Counted from the first letter of the stretch, positions 17,029 to 26,010 are shown. The stretch: DNA of 64,000 nucleotides from Actimicrobium antarcticum (GCF_039536745.1 NZ_BAAAZE010000013.1:124001-188000), one strand, 5' to 3'. Numbers and translations are program-made. Notes: generated by a model not told the origin, from the sequence alone.

Positions 17029-18359
17029 TGGCCACGTCAGGCACTCTCCCAAAAGCGCTCTGGGTCTATGGCTCGGATGGATTGGTGGGCACGCTCTACC
17101 CGACGGAGCCACTATCGTTTGTGTATGGGGATGACTGGCTTTCCAACCCAGCTGCTAGTCCGCTTCATCCCGAGATACCACTGTCTGGCGGACCGAATCA
17201 CACTCCGAATCACACTCCGAATCACACTGCATTCGTCGCTGCATTTTTTGAGAATTTGCTGCCAGAAGGCGCGCCGCGCAGATTAATCAGCATGCGTGAA
17301 AAGGTCACTTCCGTCTTCGGCTTGCTGTCGTGTGTGGCCGGCGAGAGCTCCGGTGCTTATACGCTGGTGCCCGAGGGCGATTTGCTGCAAGCACCAATCT
17401 ACCAGACGCTTACCTGGAATCAGGTCAATGTGATTGCGCACGCCAACGCCGCACAGTCCGCCGAGCGAGAAGAGATTGAACGTGCCGCGCAGGGGATGCC
17501 AAAACCCAGGATGTCGATCTCAGGGGCGCAATATAAAATCCTGGTGTACGTGGATGCCGCTGGCGTTCCGTCCCGGCCGATGGGCAATGCTCCTTCCACC
17601 CATATTCTCAAACCCGACATCTTGCGCAGCGACATCGCAATTTTTGCGTCTGCAGCCAATGAGACGATCGTGATGCGCGCCGCTGCCAAATGCGGACTCA
17701 ATTCGGCACGTGTCGACTACCAATTGACGACGAAAGCCTGTCTGGTACAGCGTTACGATCGACAACTTTTGCCGGATGGTTCATTGCGCCGTCTTTGGCA
17801 GGCTGATTTTTGCCAGATGATGGGAAAACAGTCCGATGAGAAATACGAACACGACGGCGGTCCATCCTTCAAGGACTGCTTCGATCTGCTGAAGCAATCA
17901 ACGCAGCCTGCGGTCGACCGTCTGCAACTACTGCGCTGGTTGTTTTTCAACCTGTGCATCGGCAATAACGATTCCCATGCAAAAAACCTGTCGATGATCG
18001 CCACGCCAGCCGGACTGCGCCTCGCACCTTTCTACGATCTCATGTGCACCCGGGTTTATTCGGGATTCGGCGCCCAGTTCGCATTCGCGATCGCTGGCGA
18101 GTCAGATCCAGGCAAGATAACGCGCGAGCACATTGATGCGCTGGCGAAAACACTCGGCGTGGCACCCCACTATTTGCTGAAACTGGCCATTGATGTGTCG
18201 CATCAGGTAGCTGCTGCGATACCGGCCGCGGCCGCTGAAGTGCTCAGTGGCATGGATGCAAATGACAGGGTACTGGTGGAACGCCTGGCGCACAAAATCA
18301 CGTCACTATCGAACGGGATGGGTGCACGGCTGACGGGTACCGTGGACCCGGAAATTTGA
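17028..18359 (+). CDS. hipA: HipA-family serine/threonine kinase toxin (module 2)
   Basis: A 443-residue HipA kinase from ATG 17028; a GTG three bases upstream is an alternative. Visible elements: N-terminal AAFFENLLPEG (71-81), Gly-rich loop SISGAQYK (163-170), catalytic GNNDSHAKN (312-320, Asp315) and LAPFYD (Asp337). All key residues are kept, so the kinase should be active. It shares little with the HipA at 5194-6648 outside the motifs, so the two modules are not a recent duplication. An in-frame triple 12-bp repeat inserts three PNHT units before the ENLLPEG segment, which looks specific to this copy. Confidence 0.88.
   Translation: MATSGTLPKALWVYGSDGLVGTLYPTEPLSFVYGDDWLSNPAASPLHPEIPLSGGPNHTPNHTPNHTAFVAAFFENLLPEGAPRRLISMREKVTSVFGLLSCVAGESSGAYTLVPEGDLLQAPIYQTLTWNQVNVIAHANAAQSAEREEIERAAQGMPKPRMSISGAQYKILVYVDAAGVPSRPMGNAPSTHILKPDILRSDIAIFASAANETIVMRAAAKCGLNSARVDYQLTTKACLVQRYDRQLLPDGSLRRLWQADFCQMMGKQSDEKYEHDGGPSFKDCFDLLKQSTQPAVDRLQLLRWLFFNLCIGNNDSHAKNLSMIATPAGLRLAPFYDLMCTRVYSGFGAQFAFAIAGESDPGKITREHIDALAKTLGVAPHYLLKLAIDVSHQVAAAIPAAAAEVLSGMDANDRVLVERLAHKITSLSNGMGARLTGTVDPEI
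17193..17228 (+). repeat. Three perfect 12-bp tandem repeats in hipA
   Basis: CCGAATCACACT occurs three times without mismatch at 17193-17204, 17205-17216 and 17217-17228, encoding PNHT three times (residues 56-67). The identity of the copies points to recent slippage expansion. Copy-number changes stay in frame. Confidence 0.95.
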
Positions 18360-18901
18360 AAAGCGGATTGTTGGCTGAGTTGATTTCTCTAACGAATCAG
18401 GGGCCGAAAGGGAGGGCCGCAAACTCCCTTCTTTGCAGGGCACAAACCCGTCTGCAAATGGTTTGGCGTCGGCGATTCCGCCGCCAGAACGGAGCCTCAA
18501 ATACACGACAGGGCCACCGCGATTGCATGAAGGTTCAGAATCGTTGAACCGCAAAGCCAGCCATTTCAAGCTGGGCTTTGGGCTACAAATTTACCATCCA
18601 GACAACCTGCAATCCGGCAACATGACCGATTTCGCGCTTGAAATCGGCTGCCAGGCCGGCCACAACCGGGTATCAAATTGATGTTTGCAGCCCAACGCCC
18701 AACTTGAAAGGGCCGGGTAAGCGGCACAACGTACAGACCAATAGTTGGCAATTCGCTATTGTAAAAATTCTTATTCGTACGGCGCTGCAGCCCTCGGCTC
18801 GCACCGTATGCCGCACATCAAGGTCGCTTCGCCCCGCGAAGGTTTTGCTTTGAATTTTCCCCAATCTGGCGAACCGACCCCACCCCACAGGAGGACTCAC
18901 A
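18360..18901. other. Intergenic region after hipA with a structured repeat element
   Basis: 542 bp with no gene I can support; short frames on both strands have no recognisable product. The 3' half holds the nested inverted-repeat element at 18564-18709. The promoter of the SDR operon should lie between 18710 and 18885. The leader ends with AGGAGG ahead of the SDR start. Confidence 0.5.
18564..18709. repeat. Nested inverted-repeat element (27-bp arms plus central hairpin)
   Basis: Arms at 18564-18590 and 18683-18709 are inverted copies identical at 23 of 27 positions (core TTTCAAG-TGGGC-TTGGGCT). Between them CCGATTTC-GCGCTT-GAAATCGG (18626-18647) forms a perfect 8-bp hairpin. The unit could fold as a long RNA stem or be a small non-autonomous mobile or dispersed repeat. 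No open frame of note lies inside. Confidence 0.6.
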
Positions 18902-19774
18902 ATGGTAACGAGAACAAACGGCGCAGCAGTGGATGCAGTCAATGACAAGCCAGTCTGGTTCATCACGGGTTGTTCGACGGGCTTTGGCCGCGAACTGGCG
19001 ATCCAGGCGCTGGAGCAGGGCTATCGCACAGTCGTGACGGCACGCAAGCCGGACGAGATCAAGGACCTGGCGGCGCTGGGAGAAGCGCTGGTGCTGCAGC
19101 TGGACGTGACTGACCAGAAACAGGTCGACGCTGCCGTCGCCGCCGCCATCGAACAATTCGGGCGCATCGATGTGCTGGTCAACAACGCCGGTATCGGCTA
19201 CTTCGCTGCTGTCGAAGAAAGCGATGAAGAGCAAGTGCGCCGGATGTTCGAGATCAATGTGTTTGGCGTTAGCCGCATGATCCATGCTGTCTTGCCTTCG
19301 ATGCGCCACAACCGCTCTGGCTTCATCGTCAACCTGTCGTCGATCGGCGGGCTACGGGCATTCCCGGCAGTCGGCTACTACAACGCCACCAAATTCGCGG
19401 TCGAAGGCCTGTCGGAAGCACTCTGGCAGGAAGTCGAGCCGCTCGGCATACGCGTGATGCTGGTCGAGCCAAGTGGATTTCGTACCGACTGGGCCGGTCG
19501 TTCAGCCAATGAGGTCAAGCAACCGATCGCCGATTACGCCGAGACCGCAGGCGCCTGGCGCGCTCAGGTGCGCAAGGCGTCCGGTCATCAGCCGGGTGAT
19601 CCGAAGCGGGCCGCACACGCCATCATCAATGCGGTGCTGGCGGCCAAGCCACCGCACCGGCTGCCACTCGGTAACGCGGCTTTCGAGGGAGCGATGTCCA
19701 AGCTCGACGAGCTGCGCAAGGAATTTGCAGAGTGGGAAACCGTCTCGCGCGGCGCCGACTTTCCGAAGGAATAG
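18902..19774 (+). CDS. Short-chain dehydrogenase/reductase
   Basis: A 290-residue SDR oxidoreductase. The nucleotide-binding motif TGCSTGFG (residues 23-30), NNAG, the catalytic Ser in NLSSIGG and YYNATK (Y-x-x-x-K) are all present, matching the classical SDR fold of the retinol-dehydrogenase-like kind. The substrate is unknown. AGGAGG at 18890-18895 supports the ATG at 18902. It is followed at short distance by an FMN reductase and an alcohol dehydrogenase on the same strand, which together suggest a carbonyl or electrophile detoxification operon. Confidence 0.9.
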   Translation: MVTRTNGAAVDAVNDKPVWFITGCSTGFGRELAIQALEQGYRTVVTARKPDEIKDLAALGEALVLQLDVTDQKQVDAAVAAAIEQFGRIDVLVNNAGIGYFAAVEESDEEQVRRMFEINVFGVSRMIHAVLPSMRHNRSGFIVNLSSIGGLRAFPAVGYYNATKFAVEGLSEALWQEVEPLGIRVMLVEPSGFRTDWAGRSANEVKQPIADYAETAGAWRAQVRKASGHQPGDPKRAAHAIINAVLAAKPPHRLPLGNAAFEGAMSKLDELRKEFAEWETVSRGADFPKE

Positions 19775-19831
19775 GGATCAGGGACTGTATCGAAACGGTT
19801 TTTTTTGACTAACACCTTTCAGGAGATCGAC

Positions 19832-20383
19832 ATGAGCAACACTCACATCGCCGTGATCGTCGGCAGTTTGCGCAAGGATTCGTACAACCGAAAACTGGCC
19901 ACCGCGCTGGCGCGGCTGGGGCCGCCCGGATTCACGTTTCAGCAGGTCGAGATTGGCGACCTGCCGCTGTATAACCAGGACGATGACGCGCATCAGGCTG
20001 CATCGGTGCTGCGACTGAAAGGCGAGATCGCCCGCGCCAACGGCTTGCTCTTCCTGACGCCGGAATACAACCGCTCGATACCGGGCGTCCTGAAAAACGC
20101 GCTCGACCATGCCTCGCGCCCGTACGGTCAAAGTGCCTGGCAGGGCAAGCCTGCCGGTGTGATCGGTGTCTCGGTCGGCGCCATCGGTACCGCCATGGCG
20201 CAGCAGCATCTGCGCAATGTGCTGGCCTATCTGGACGTGCCGACGCTGGGCCAACCCGAAGCCTTCATTCAGGCCAAGGACGGCTTGTTCGATGCCGCCG
20301 GCGACATCGGCCCCGACAGCAAGAAATTCCTGCAAACCTGGATGGATCAGTTCGCCGCATGGGTCATCCGCCACAACGCCTGA
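19832..20383 (+). CDS. NADPH-dependent FMN reductase family protein
   Basis: A 183-residue flavodoxin-like reductase. The phosphate-binding loop is GSLRKDSYNRKLA, and TPEYNRSIPGVLKNALDH is the diagnostic family stretch; GVIGVSVGAIGTAMAQQHLRNVL follows as two adjoining segments. Members reduce FMN, quinones or azo compounds with NAD(P)H. The ATG at 19832 is preceded by AGGAG; the frame opens nine codons earlier without a binding site. Middle gene of the SDR-FMN reductase-ADH set. Confidence 0.9.
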   Translation: MSNTHIAVIVGSLRKDSYNRKLATALARLGPPGFTFQQVEIGDLPLYNQDDDAHQAASVLRLKGEIARANGLLFLTPEYNRSIPGVLKNALDHASRPYGQSAWQGKPAGVIGVSVGAIGTAMAQQHLRNVLAYLDVPTLGQPEAFIQAKDGLFDAAGDIGPDSKKFLQTWMDQFAAWVIRHNA

Positions 20384-20410
20384 TCCCGCACAACAAGCAA
20401 AGGAATCGAC

Positions 20411-21451
20411 ATGACTAACACCATGCAAGCAGCGATGGTCGAAGCGTTTGGCCAGCCACTGGTCATCAGACAGTGGGACATCCCGACACCCGGCCCGGGC
20501 CAGATTCTGGTCAAGACCGAAGCCTGTGGCGTCTGCCACACCGACCTGCACGCCATGCGCGGCGACTGGCCATTGAAACCTGCGCTGCCGTTTATTCCGG
20601 GCCATGAAGGCATCGGTCTGGTGGTGGCGCTGGGCGAAGGCGTGACCAGCGTGAAGGAAGGCGAGCGGGTCGGCGTGCCGTGGCTGTACTCGGCATGCGG
20701 CCATTGCGAGCATTGTCTGGCCGCCTGGGAAACCGTCTGCGGAGAAGCCCAGTTTGGCGGCTATACAAAGAACGGTGGCTTTGCCGAATACATTCTGGCC
20801 GACCCGAATTACGTCGCCCACATCCCGGCGGGCCTGTCCGCGGTCGAGGCTGCACCGATCATTTGTGCCGGTGTCACTACCTACAAGGGCATCAAGGAAA
20901 CCGGCGCCCGCCCAGGCGAGTGGATTGCCATTTCGGGCGTCGGTGGCCTCGGCCATCTGGCTGTGCAGTACGCCATCGCAATGGGGCTGCGCGTTTGCGC
21001 GGTCGATATCGATGATGGCAAGCTGGCCCACGCCACTCGTCTTGGTGCGGAAGCGGTGGTCAATGCTAAAAAGGCTGATCCGGCTGAGGCAGTCAGGCTG
21101 GCCACCGACGGCGGCGCCCATGGCGTGCTGATTACCGCGCCGTCGCTGATCGCCTTCCAGCAGGGCGTGGCGATGACCCGCAAGCGCGGTACCTGTGTGC
21201 TGGTCGGACTGCCACCGGGCGAATTCCCGACGCCGCTGTTCGATGTGGTCGCCAACTGCATCACGATCCGTGGTTCGTTTGTCGGTACGCGCCAGGACAT
21301 GGCCGAAGCGCTGGCGTTTGCGGCATCCGGCAAGGTCAAGGCTGACATCGAATTGCAACCGCTCTCGGCAATCAATACGGTCTTCGAGCGGCTGGAAAAG
21401 GGCGATGTACCGTCACGCGTGGTAATCGATTTTAGTCACGCGGCAGGCTGA
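20411..21451 (+). CDS. adhP: Zinc-dependent alcohol dehydrogenase, AdhP type
   Basis: A 346-residue medium-chain dehydrogenase. The catalytic zinc region is CGVCHTDLHA and GHEGIG. The structural zinc lobe keeps four Cys (ACGHCEHC with a later Cys in TVCGE). The nucleotide fold is GVGGLGHLAVQ with the acidic VDID, indicating NAD preference. Likely oxidises primary alcohols or reduces aldehydes. Its last 20 bp overlap the convergent phosphopantetheinyl transferase gene. AAGGAATCGAC supports the start. Last gene of the operon. Confidence 0.93.
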   Translation: MTNTMQAAMVEAFGQPLVIRQWDIPTPGPGQILVKTEACGVCHTDLHAMRGDWPLKPALPFIPGHEGIGLVVALGEGVTSVKEGERVGVPWLYSACGHCEHCLAAWETVCGEAQFGGYTKNGGFAEYILADPNYVAHIPAGLSAVEAAPIICAGVTTYKGIKETGARPGEWIAISGVGGLGHLAVQYAIAMGLRVCAVDIDDGKLAHATRLGAEAVVNAKKADPAEAVRLATDGGAHGVLITAPSLIAFQQGVAMTRKRGTCVLVGLPPGEFPTPLFDVVANCITIRGSFVGTRQDMAEALAFAASGKVKADIELQPLSAINTVFERLEKGDVPSRVVIDFSHAAG

Positions 21452-21995
21452 CCGCGCCGACAAAACCCTCCGGCAAGTCCAGTCCCAGCGTCGTGCAAGG
21501 ATGGTCTTGCACGGCGATCCATTCCGTCAGTCCCCGTCCCTGCAATTTCAACTGCGCCTCGCGCTGCGTCCACTCCTGCGCAAAACACAGCGCACGCCGG
21601 GCAACCGCAACCGTGGCAATGCGCCGCGTTGCCGCCGGCCCGAGATAATCTCGCGCCACGATGTCCCAATCCGGCAAACAGGGTTCACCGTCATCCAGTC
21701 GCATCAGATCGATGCCGACCGCACCGTGCAGGTTGATCGCGCAGACCGACAAACCGGATGCATGCGATACCGACAAGCCGACGTCCGAACCGGCAACATG
21801 CAGTCCCTTTGCCGGAAGTTGAACCAGCGTAGCGGGCACCGGCACCAATTGGCCGAGCGCATCCAGTAACGCTGCACGAATCAGCCGTCGCGCGTTCGTA
21901 CGGTCATCGCCGGAGGGCGTGCACACACGGAGTACGACCAGACCTGAAGCAGGGACCACCAGTGGTGCTGGCCACGCGGTTACCGCCAGCTTCAT
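21432..21995 (-). CDS. 4'-Phosphopantetheinyl transferase (Sfp-like)
   Basis: About 187 residues from the ATG at 21995; a longer frame exists but overlaps the synthetase gene. Family motifs are clear: GLSVSHASGL, the Mg-binding VGIDLM, and WTQREAQLK (the WxxKEA-type motif with Arg for Lys). It should attach the phosphopantetheine arm to Ser564 of the neighbouring synthetase's carrier domain. The gene starts ten bases after the synthetase stop, so both are probably one transcript. It converges on and overlaps the alcohol dehydrogenase by 20 bp. Confidence 0.87.
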   Translation of the reverse strand: MKLAVTAWPAPLVVPASGLVVLRVCTPSGDDRTNARRLIRAALLDALGQLVPVPATLVQLPAKGLHVAGSDVGLSVSHASGLSVCAINLHGAVGIDLMRLDDGEPCLPDWDIVARDYLGPAATRRIATVAVARRALCFAQEWTQREAQLKLQGRGLTEWIAVQDHPCTTLGLDLPEGFVGAVSLPRD

Positions 21996-22005
21996 CGCGG
22001 CAATC

Positions 22006-25000
22006 TCAAAAAATCGCTGGCGCCGCCGGGCAACCACGCCAGCTCGATCCGGCCGGAATGAATTCGCCCTTCATCACCAGCGTCAGCGAACCCAGTCGGG
22101 CATCGTCGCCGACCACCGCGCCGTACAGCACCAGGCTGCGCGGTCCCATGTAGACGCGCTTGCCGATGGTGACGTGATCGATCTTCATGACGCGGTCTTC
22201 GAACAGATGGGTTTGCGGGCAGGCCAGCGCATTGAGTTCGCTGTAGTCACCGATGGTGACGCAATCGAATTCGGTGATGTCGGTGGTGTTGAGATAGACG
22301 CCGCGGCCGATCTTGGCACCGAGCAGGCGAAAGGCCATCGGCAGCATCGGCGTACCGCGCAGGTAGTTCATGAAGTTCAGCACCGCCACGCCTTCATACA
22401 GGTTCGTTACCGCTTCCGAGAGCCAGACGAACGGCGTCCACATCGGTACGCTGCGCCGGCTGTAGCGGCCCAGCAGCAGCCATTTCAGCAGTGCCACGAA
22501 CAGGAAACTGCCGGCGCCATACGCCAGTCCGGTCAACGCCAGGTTGCGCAAGACCGGCCACCAGACGCCCGCGCCAGCCAGCGGCATCAGGTCCAGCACG
22601 ACCGTATAGCCGACTGACGTGACGATGGCATGCGGCGCGATGATGCGGAATGCTTCGATCAGGCCGCGTGCCATGCGGCGCTGCGGCGATGGCCGGAAGG
22701 TCAGGTTCTCCGGAAAGCCGCTGACGGTTTCACGCGCCGGCAAATTGATCGGTGGCGAACCGAACCAGGTATCGCCATTGCGCATCAGGTGGTTCTCGGG
22801 CGCGCGCGAAAAGACACCAATGAGCACGTTCTCGGGCAGCACCGTGCCGTCGGCAATGTAGGCGCCGTTACCCACAAAACTGCGACGGGAAATCACGGTG
22901 GGCTGCATCGTCATCCAGCCGCCGTCGATCTGTTCGTCACCCAGCAGGACCGCATCGGCGATGAAGGTTTCATCGCCCAGCGTCAGCATGTCCGGGACTA
23001 CGCCAAGTGCGGTCGAGATCTCGGCATCGCGGCCGACTTTAGCGCCCAGCATGCGGTACCAGATCGGCGCGAAGACAGTGGCATAGACGCCATGCAGGAC
23101 ATTGAGGCTCGATTCCTGGATCTGGTTGACCAGCCATTTACGGCAATACACATTGCTGTGCACCGGGAAACTGCCCGGTTTGAGCTTGGGTAGCAAACCC
23201 CAGCGGATACCGGACGACAACAGGGCGGTGCACAGGATCATCACTGCGGTCGCCGGAAAGGCCAGGATGAAATATTTGGTGAGCTGGAAAGCTTCGTTCG
23301 AACTCTGCAGCCATGGCGAGCGGTCGGCGTCATCGAGCCAGTCGATCAGCATGAAGCTGGGGAACACCGGCAGGAAAAACAGCGTCGTGATCAGCAAGGC
23401 ACCGAAGATGAAGTACACCGTCTCGCAGGTCAGGCGCAGATTCGAGACCGCCTGGCGCGGCGGATTCGAGGACCGGTCGAACGGTCCTGTATCGCCTGCC
23501 GGTGAGCCGCTCCAGACGCGTCCGGCGGGAATTGCCATGCCATTGCCCAGCGCTGATTGCGCCTCCAGGTGGCCGAAGTCGCCGATGGTGGTGCTGCCTT
23601 CCAAAATCGCGTACGAGCCAACGCAGGTGTTCTGGCCCAGTGTGATCGCACCGATGATCAGTTCGCCATGCTGGACCCGTGCGTTCTCGAAATTGGTGGC
23701 GTTGCCGATGCTGCTGCCCGCACCGATGGTCAGCAGGTGCGGCACGCGCAGCGTCATCGAGCCGATCATCACGTCACGTCCGATCCTTGCACCCAGCGCA
23801 CGCAGCCACGCGTTGTACAGCGATGAACCGCTCAGCAGATAGGTAGGCGCCGATTCCATCACGCGGTCGGCCAGCCACCAGCGGTAATACGTCATCCCCC
23901 AGAGCGGATAGCGCCCCGGCTTCAGGCGTCGTACCAGCACTGCATGGGCCATGATCGCAAGGCCGAACTCCAGCAATGTCGCCAGCATGAACACGCCGAC
24001 CGAGGCGGCAATGGCCCGCACGATCGAGTCGCCCGGGTCGCCGGTAAAGAAGTGATACGTGAAGAACGGCGCCAGCCACTGTGCCATCCGCAACGCCACC
24101 AGCGCCGGGATCGCGGCGGCCTGGCCGGTGCCGCACAGCCAGCGCCGCCAGGCAGCGGGCGGGGTCCAGTTCAGATCGGGTGCGACGGTGGCCGGCGGCG
24201 CTTCGGCCAGCACATCGGCAATCCGGCCGACCAGCCGGTTCTTGTAGATATCGCTGACGGTCACGTGCGCAAAACGCGGATCGGTGCGCAGCGCCGACGC
24301 CAGCCGCGCCGCAAACAGCGAGTGTCCGCCGAGGTCATTGAAAAAATCCATCGTGCGGCGGATCGGCTGGCCCGGGAACAGTGTCGCCAGCGCGCCGAAC
24401 AAGGCTTCTTCGGCCAGGTTCTGCGGTGCGTCCGAGGACGCGGCATCGACCTGAATGAAGGTCAGCGGTCGCGCCTTGAGCGCATTGCGATCGATTTTGC
24501 CGGAAGTCAGGCGCGGCATTTCTGAGAGGGTTTCGTAATGTCCCGGCACCATGTACGGTGGCAGCACCAGCATCAATGCAGCGCGCAGGGTCGTTGTGGT
24601 TTGCACCGATTGCGGCTCGGCGATCAGGAAGGCGACCAGCTGATCGAGTCCGCTTTCCTTGCGCAGCAAGACCGCTGCGGTACCAATGCCGGCCTGCTGC
24701 GCCAGCACGGCTTCGATCTCGCCCAGTTCGACCCGAAAGCCGCGGATCTTGACTTGCGAATCGGTGCGACCGAGGCACTCGACACAGCCATGTTCATCGA
24801 TGCGGGCGAGGTCGCCGGTGCGGTACAGGCGGCGGTCGTGCTCGCTCTCGGACCAGGGATTGTCGAGAAATTTTTCGGCCGTCAAATCGGGCCGGCCGAG
24901 ATAGCCGACCGCGACGCCGGGACCGGTGATGGCGAGCTCGCCGAGCGCGCCGCGTGGCAGCAGCGTGAGCGGTCTGGCGGGATCGGGGTCGAGGATCAGC

Positions 25001-26010
25001 AAGCCGTAATTGGGCAGTGGCCTCCCGATCGTGACGGGCTCGTCCGGCTGCATTGGCGCCAGGCTGGCCGACACCGTGGCTTCGGTCGGACCATACGTAT
25101 TGAACAGCTGGCGACCCGGTCTGGCCCAGCGCGCAACCAGCGCCTGCGGACACATTTCGCCGCCCAGATTGATGATGCGCAGACCCGGCACGTCCTGGCT
25201 GAACAGCGCCAGCAAGGTCGGTACGGCATGCAGCACCGTGACCTGGTTGTCGACCAGCGCGCGCGGCAGCGCTTCCGGATCGGCGGCCAGTTCCTTCGGT
25301 GCCAGCCAGAGCGTGGCACCCACCAGATAGCTGATCCAGATTTCTTCGAACGACATGTCGAAGGCAACCGAAAACCCCTGATAGACACGGTCGCTGGACA
25401 GCACGCCCAGCACCGCATTTTCAGCGCGCAGGAAATGGCAGATCGCGCCCTGGCTGATTTCGATCCCCTTCGGTTTGCCGGTCGAGCCGGAGGTATAGAT
25501 CACGTAAGCCGGATGGCCTGCCTGCACGGCGCCGCGCCGCTCGGTCGAGGTGGTCTCCAGCAAGGCTTCGATGGTCCAGGCCGGACACGGGACGGCCGTG
25601 AGTTGCGCTGCAAAGTGCGCACAGCTGACGATGCCGGCGGCGTTCGCATCGTCGAGGCAGATGGCGATCCGGTCGACTGGCGTGTCCGCATCGAACGGCA
25701 ACCAGCCAGCGCCACTCTTGGCAATCCCGAGCTGGGCAATCAGCAAGTCGATGCCACGTGGCAACCACAGCCCGACCAACTGGCCCGCGCCCACGCCACT
25801 GGCGATCAGGCCGGCGGCAACGCGGTCGGCGGCGGCGTCGAGTTCACGATACGTCAGCTGACTTTGCCCCGTCATCAGCGCAATCTGGCCCGGTGCGCGC
25901 CGGGCGCTGTCTTCGAACAGGTCGGCCAGGACTTCGGTGCGGATCAGGTCAGGTCGTGATGGTCCATGCAGGATGTCGGAACGGGGTGATGCGGGCAGCG
26001 AGGGTGTCAT
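22006..26010 (-). CDS. Pls/PosA-family single-module non-ribosomal peptide synthetase
   Basis: A 1334-residue membrane synthetase. Adenylation domain about 25-510: YVIYTSGSTGKPKG (169-182), FDMSFEEIW (217-225), NTYGPTEATV (304-313), YRTGDLAR (396-403), catalytic Lys505 in TSGKIDRNA. Carrier domain about 535-600 with DLGGHSL, Ser564. There is no ordinary condensation or thioesterase domain. Instead the C-terminus has three copies of a repeat (near 695-840, 940-1090, 1185-1330), each ending in a left-handed beta-helix-like part opened by LGARIGRDV or similar, separated by paired membrane helices (about 635-690, 860-935, 1120-1180). This is the layout of Streptomyces epsilon-poly-lysine synthetase. 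A hand-aligned specificity code reads DMEHNGTVSK; the acidic third residue fits a basic amino acid. Confidence 0.88.
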   Translation of the reverse strand: MTPSLPASPRSDILHGPSRPDLIRTEVLADLFEDSARRAPGQIALMTGQSQLTYRELDAAADRVAAGLIASGVGAGQLVGLWLPRGIDLLIAQLGIAKSGAGWLPFDADTPVDRIAICLDDANAAGIVSCAHFAAQLTAVPCPAWTIEALLETTSTERRGAVQAGHPAYVIYTSGSTGKPKGIEISQGAICHFLRAENAVLGVLSSDRVYQGFSVAFDMSFEEIWISYLVGATLWLAPKELAADPEALPRALVDNQVTVLHAVPTLLALFSQDVPGLRIINLGGEMCPQALVARWARPGRQLFNTYGPTEATVSASLAPMQPDEPVTIGRPLPNYGLLILDPDPARPLTLLPRGALGELAITGPGVAVGYLGRPDLTAEKFLDNPWSESEHDRRLYRTGDLARIDEHGCVECLGRTDSQVKIRGFRVELGEIEAVLAQQAGIGTAAVLLRKESGLDQLVAFLIAEPQSVQTTTTLRAALMLVLPPYMVPGHYETLSEMPRLTSGKIDRNALKARPLTFIQVDAASSDAPQNLAEEALFGALATLFPGQPIRRTMDFFNDLGGHSLFAARLASALRTDPRFAHVTVSDIYKNRLVGRIADVLAEAPPATVAPDLNWTPPAAWRRWLCGTGQAAAIPALVALRMAQWLAPFFTYHFFTGDPGDSIVRAIAASVGVFMLATLLEFGLAIMAHAVLVRRLKPGRYPLWGMTYYRWWLADRVMESAPTYLLSGSSLYNAWLRALGARIGRDVMIGSMTLRVPHLLTIGAGSSIGNATNFENARVQHGELIIGAITLGQNTCVGSYAILEGSTTIGDFGHLEAQSALGNGMAIPAGRVWSGSPAGDTGPFDRSSNPPRQAVSNLRLTCETVYFIFGALLITTLFFLPVFPSFMLIDWLDDADRSPWLQSSNEAFQLTKYFILAFPATAVMILCTALLSSGIRWGLLPKLKPGSFPVHSNVYCRKWLVNQIQESSLNVLHGVYATVFAPIWYRMLGAKVGRDAEISTALGVVPDMLTLGDETFIADAVLLGDEQIDGGWMTMQPTVISRRSFVGNGAYIADGTVLPENVLIGVFSRAPENHLMRNGDTWFGSPPINLPARETVSGFPENLTFRPSPQRRMARGLIEAFRIIAPHAIVTSVGYTVVLDLMPLAGAGVWWPVLRNLALTGLAYGAGSFLFVALLKWLLLGRYSRRSVPMWTPFVWLSEAVTNLYEGVAVLNFMNYLRGTPMLPMAFRLLGAKIGRGVYLNTTDITEFDCVTIGDYSELNALACPQTHLFEDRVMKIDHVTIGKRVYMGPRSLVLYGAVVGDDARLGSLTLVMKGEFIPAGSSWRGCPAAPAIF

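Noticed and set aside
17193..17228. Possible CRISPR-like repeats
   Set aside because: Three contiguous 12-bp copies with no spacers inside a coding frame; a slippage repeat, not an array.
19778..21358. A 526-codon minus-strand frame opposite the FMN reductase and alcohol dehydrogenase
   Set aside because: Both sense genes have full catalytic motifs. The antisense product has none.
24538..25959. A 473-codon open frame opposite the peptide synthetase
   Set aside because: It is antisense to a clear adenylation domain, has no family signature, and long antisense frames are expected at this GC content and codon bias.
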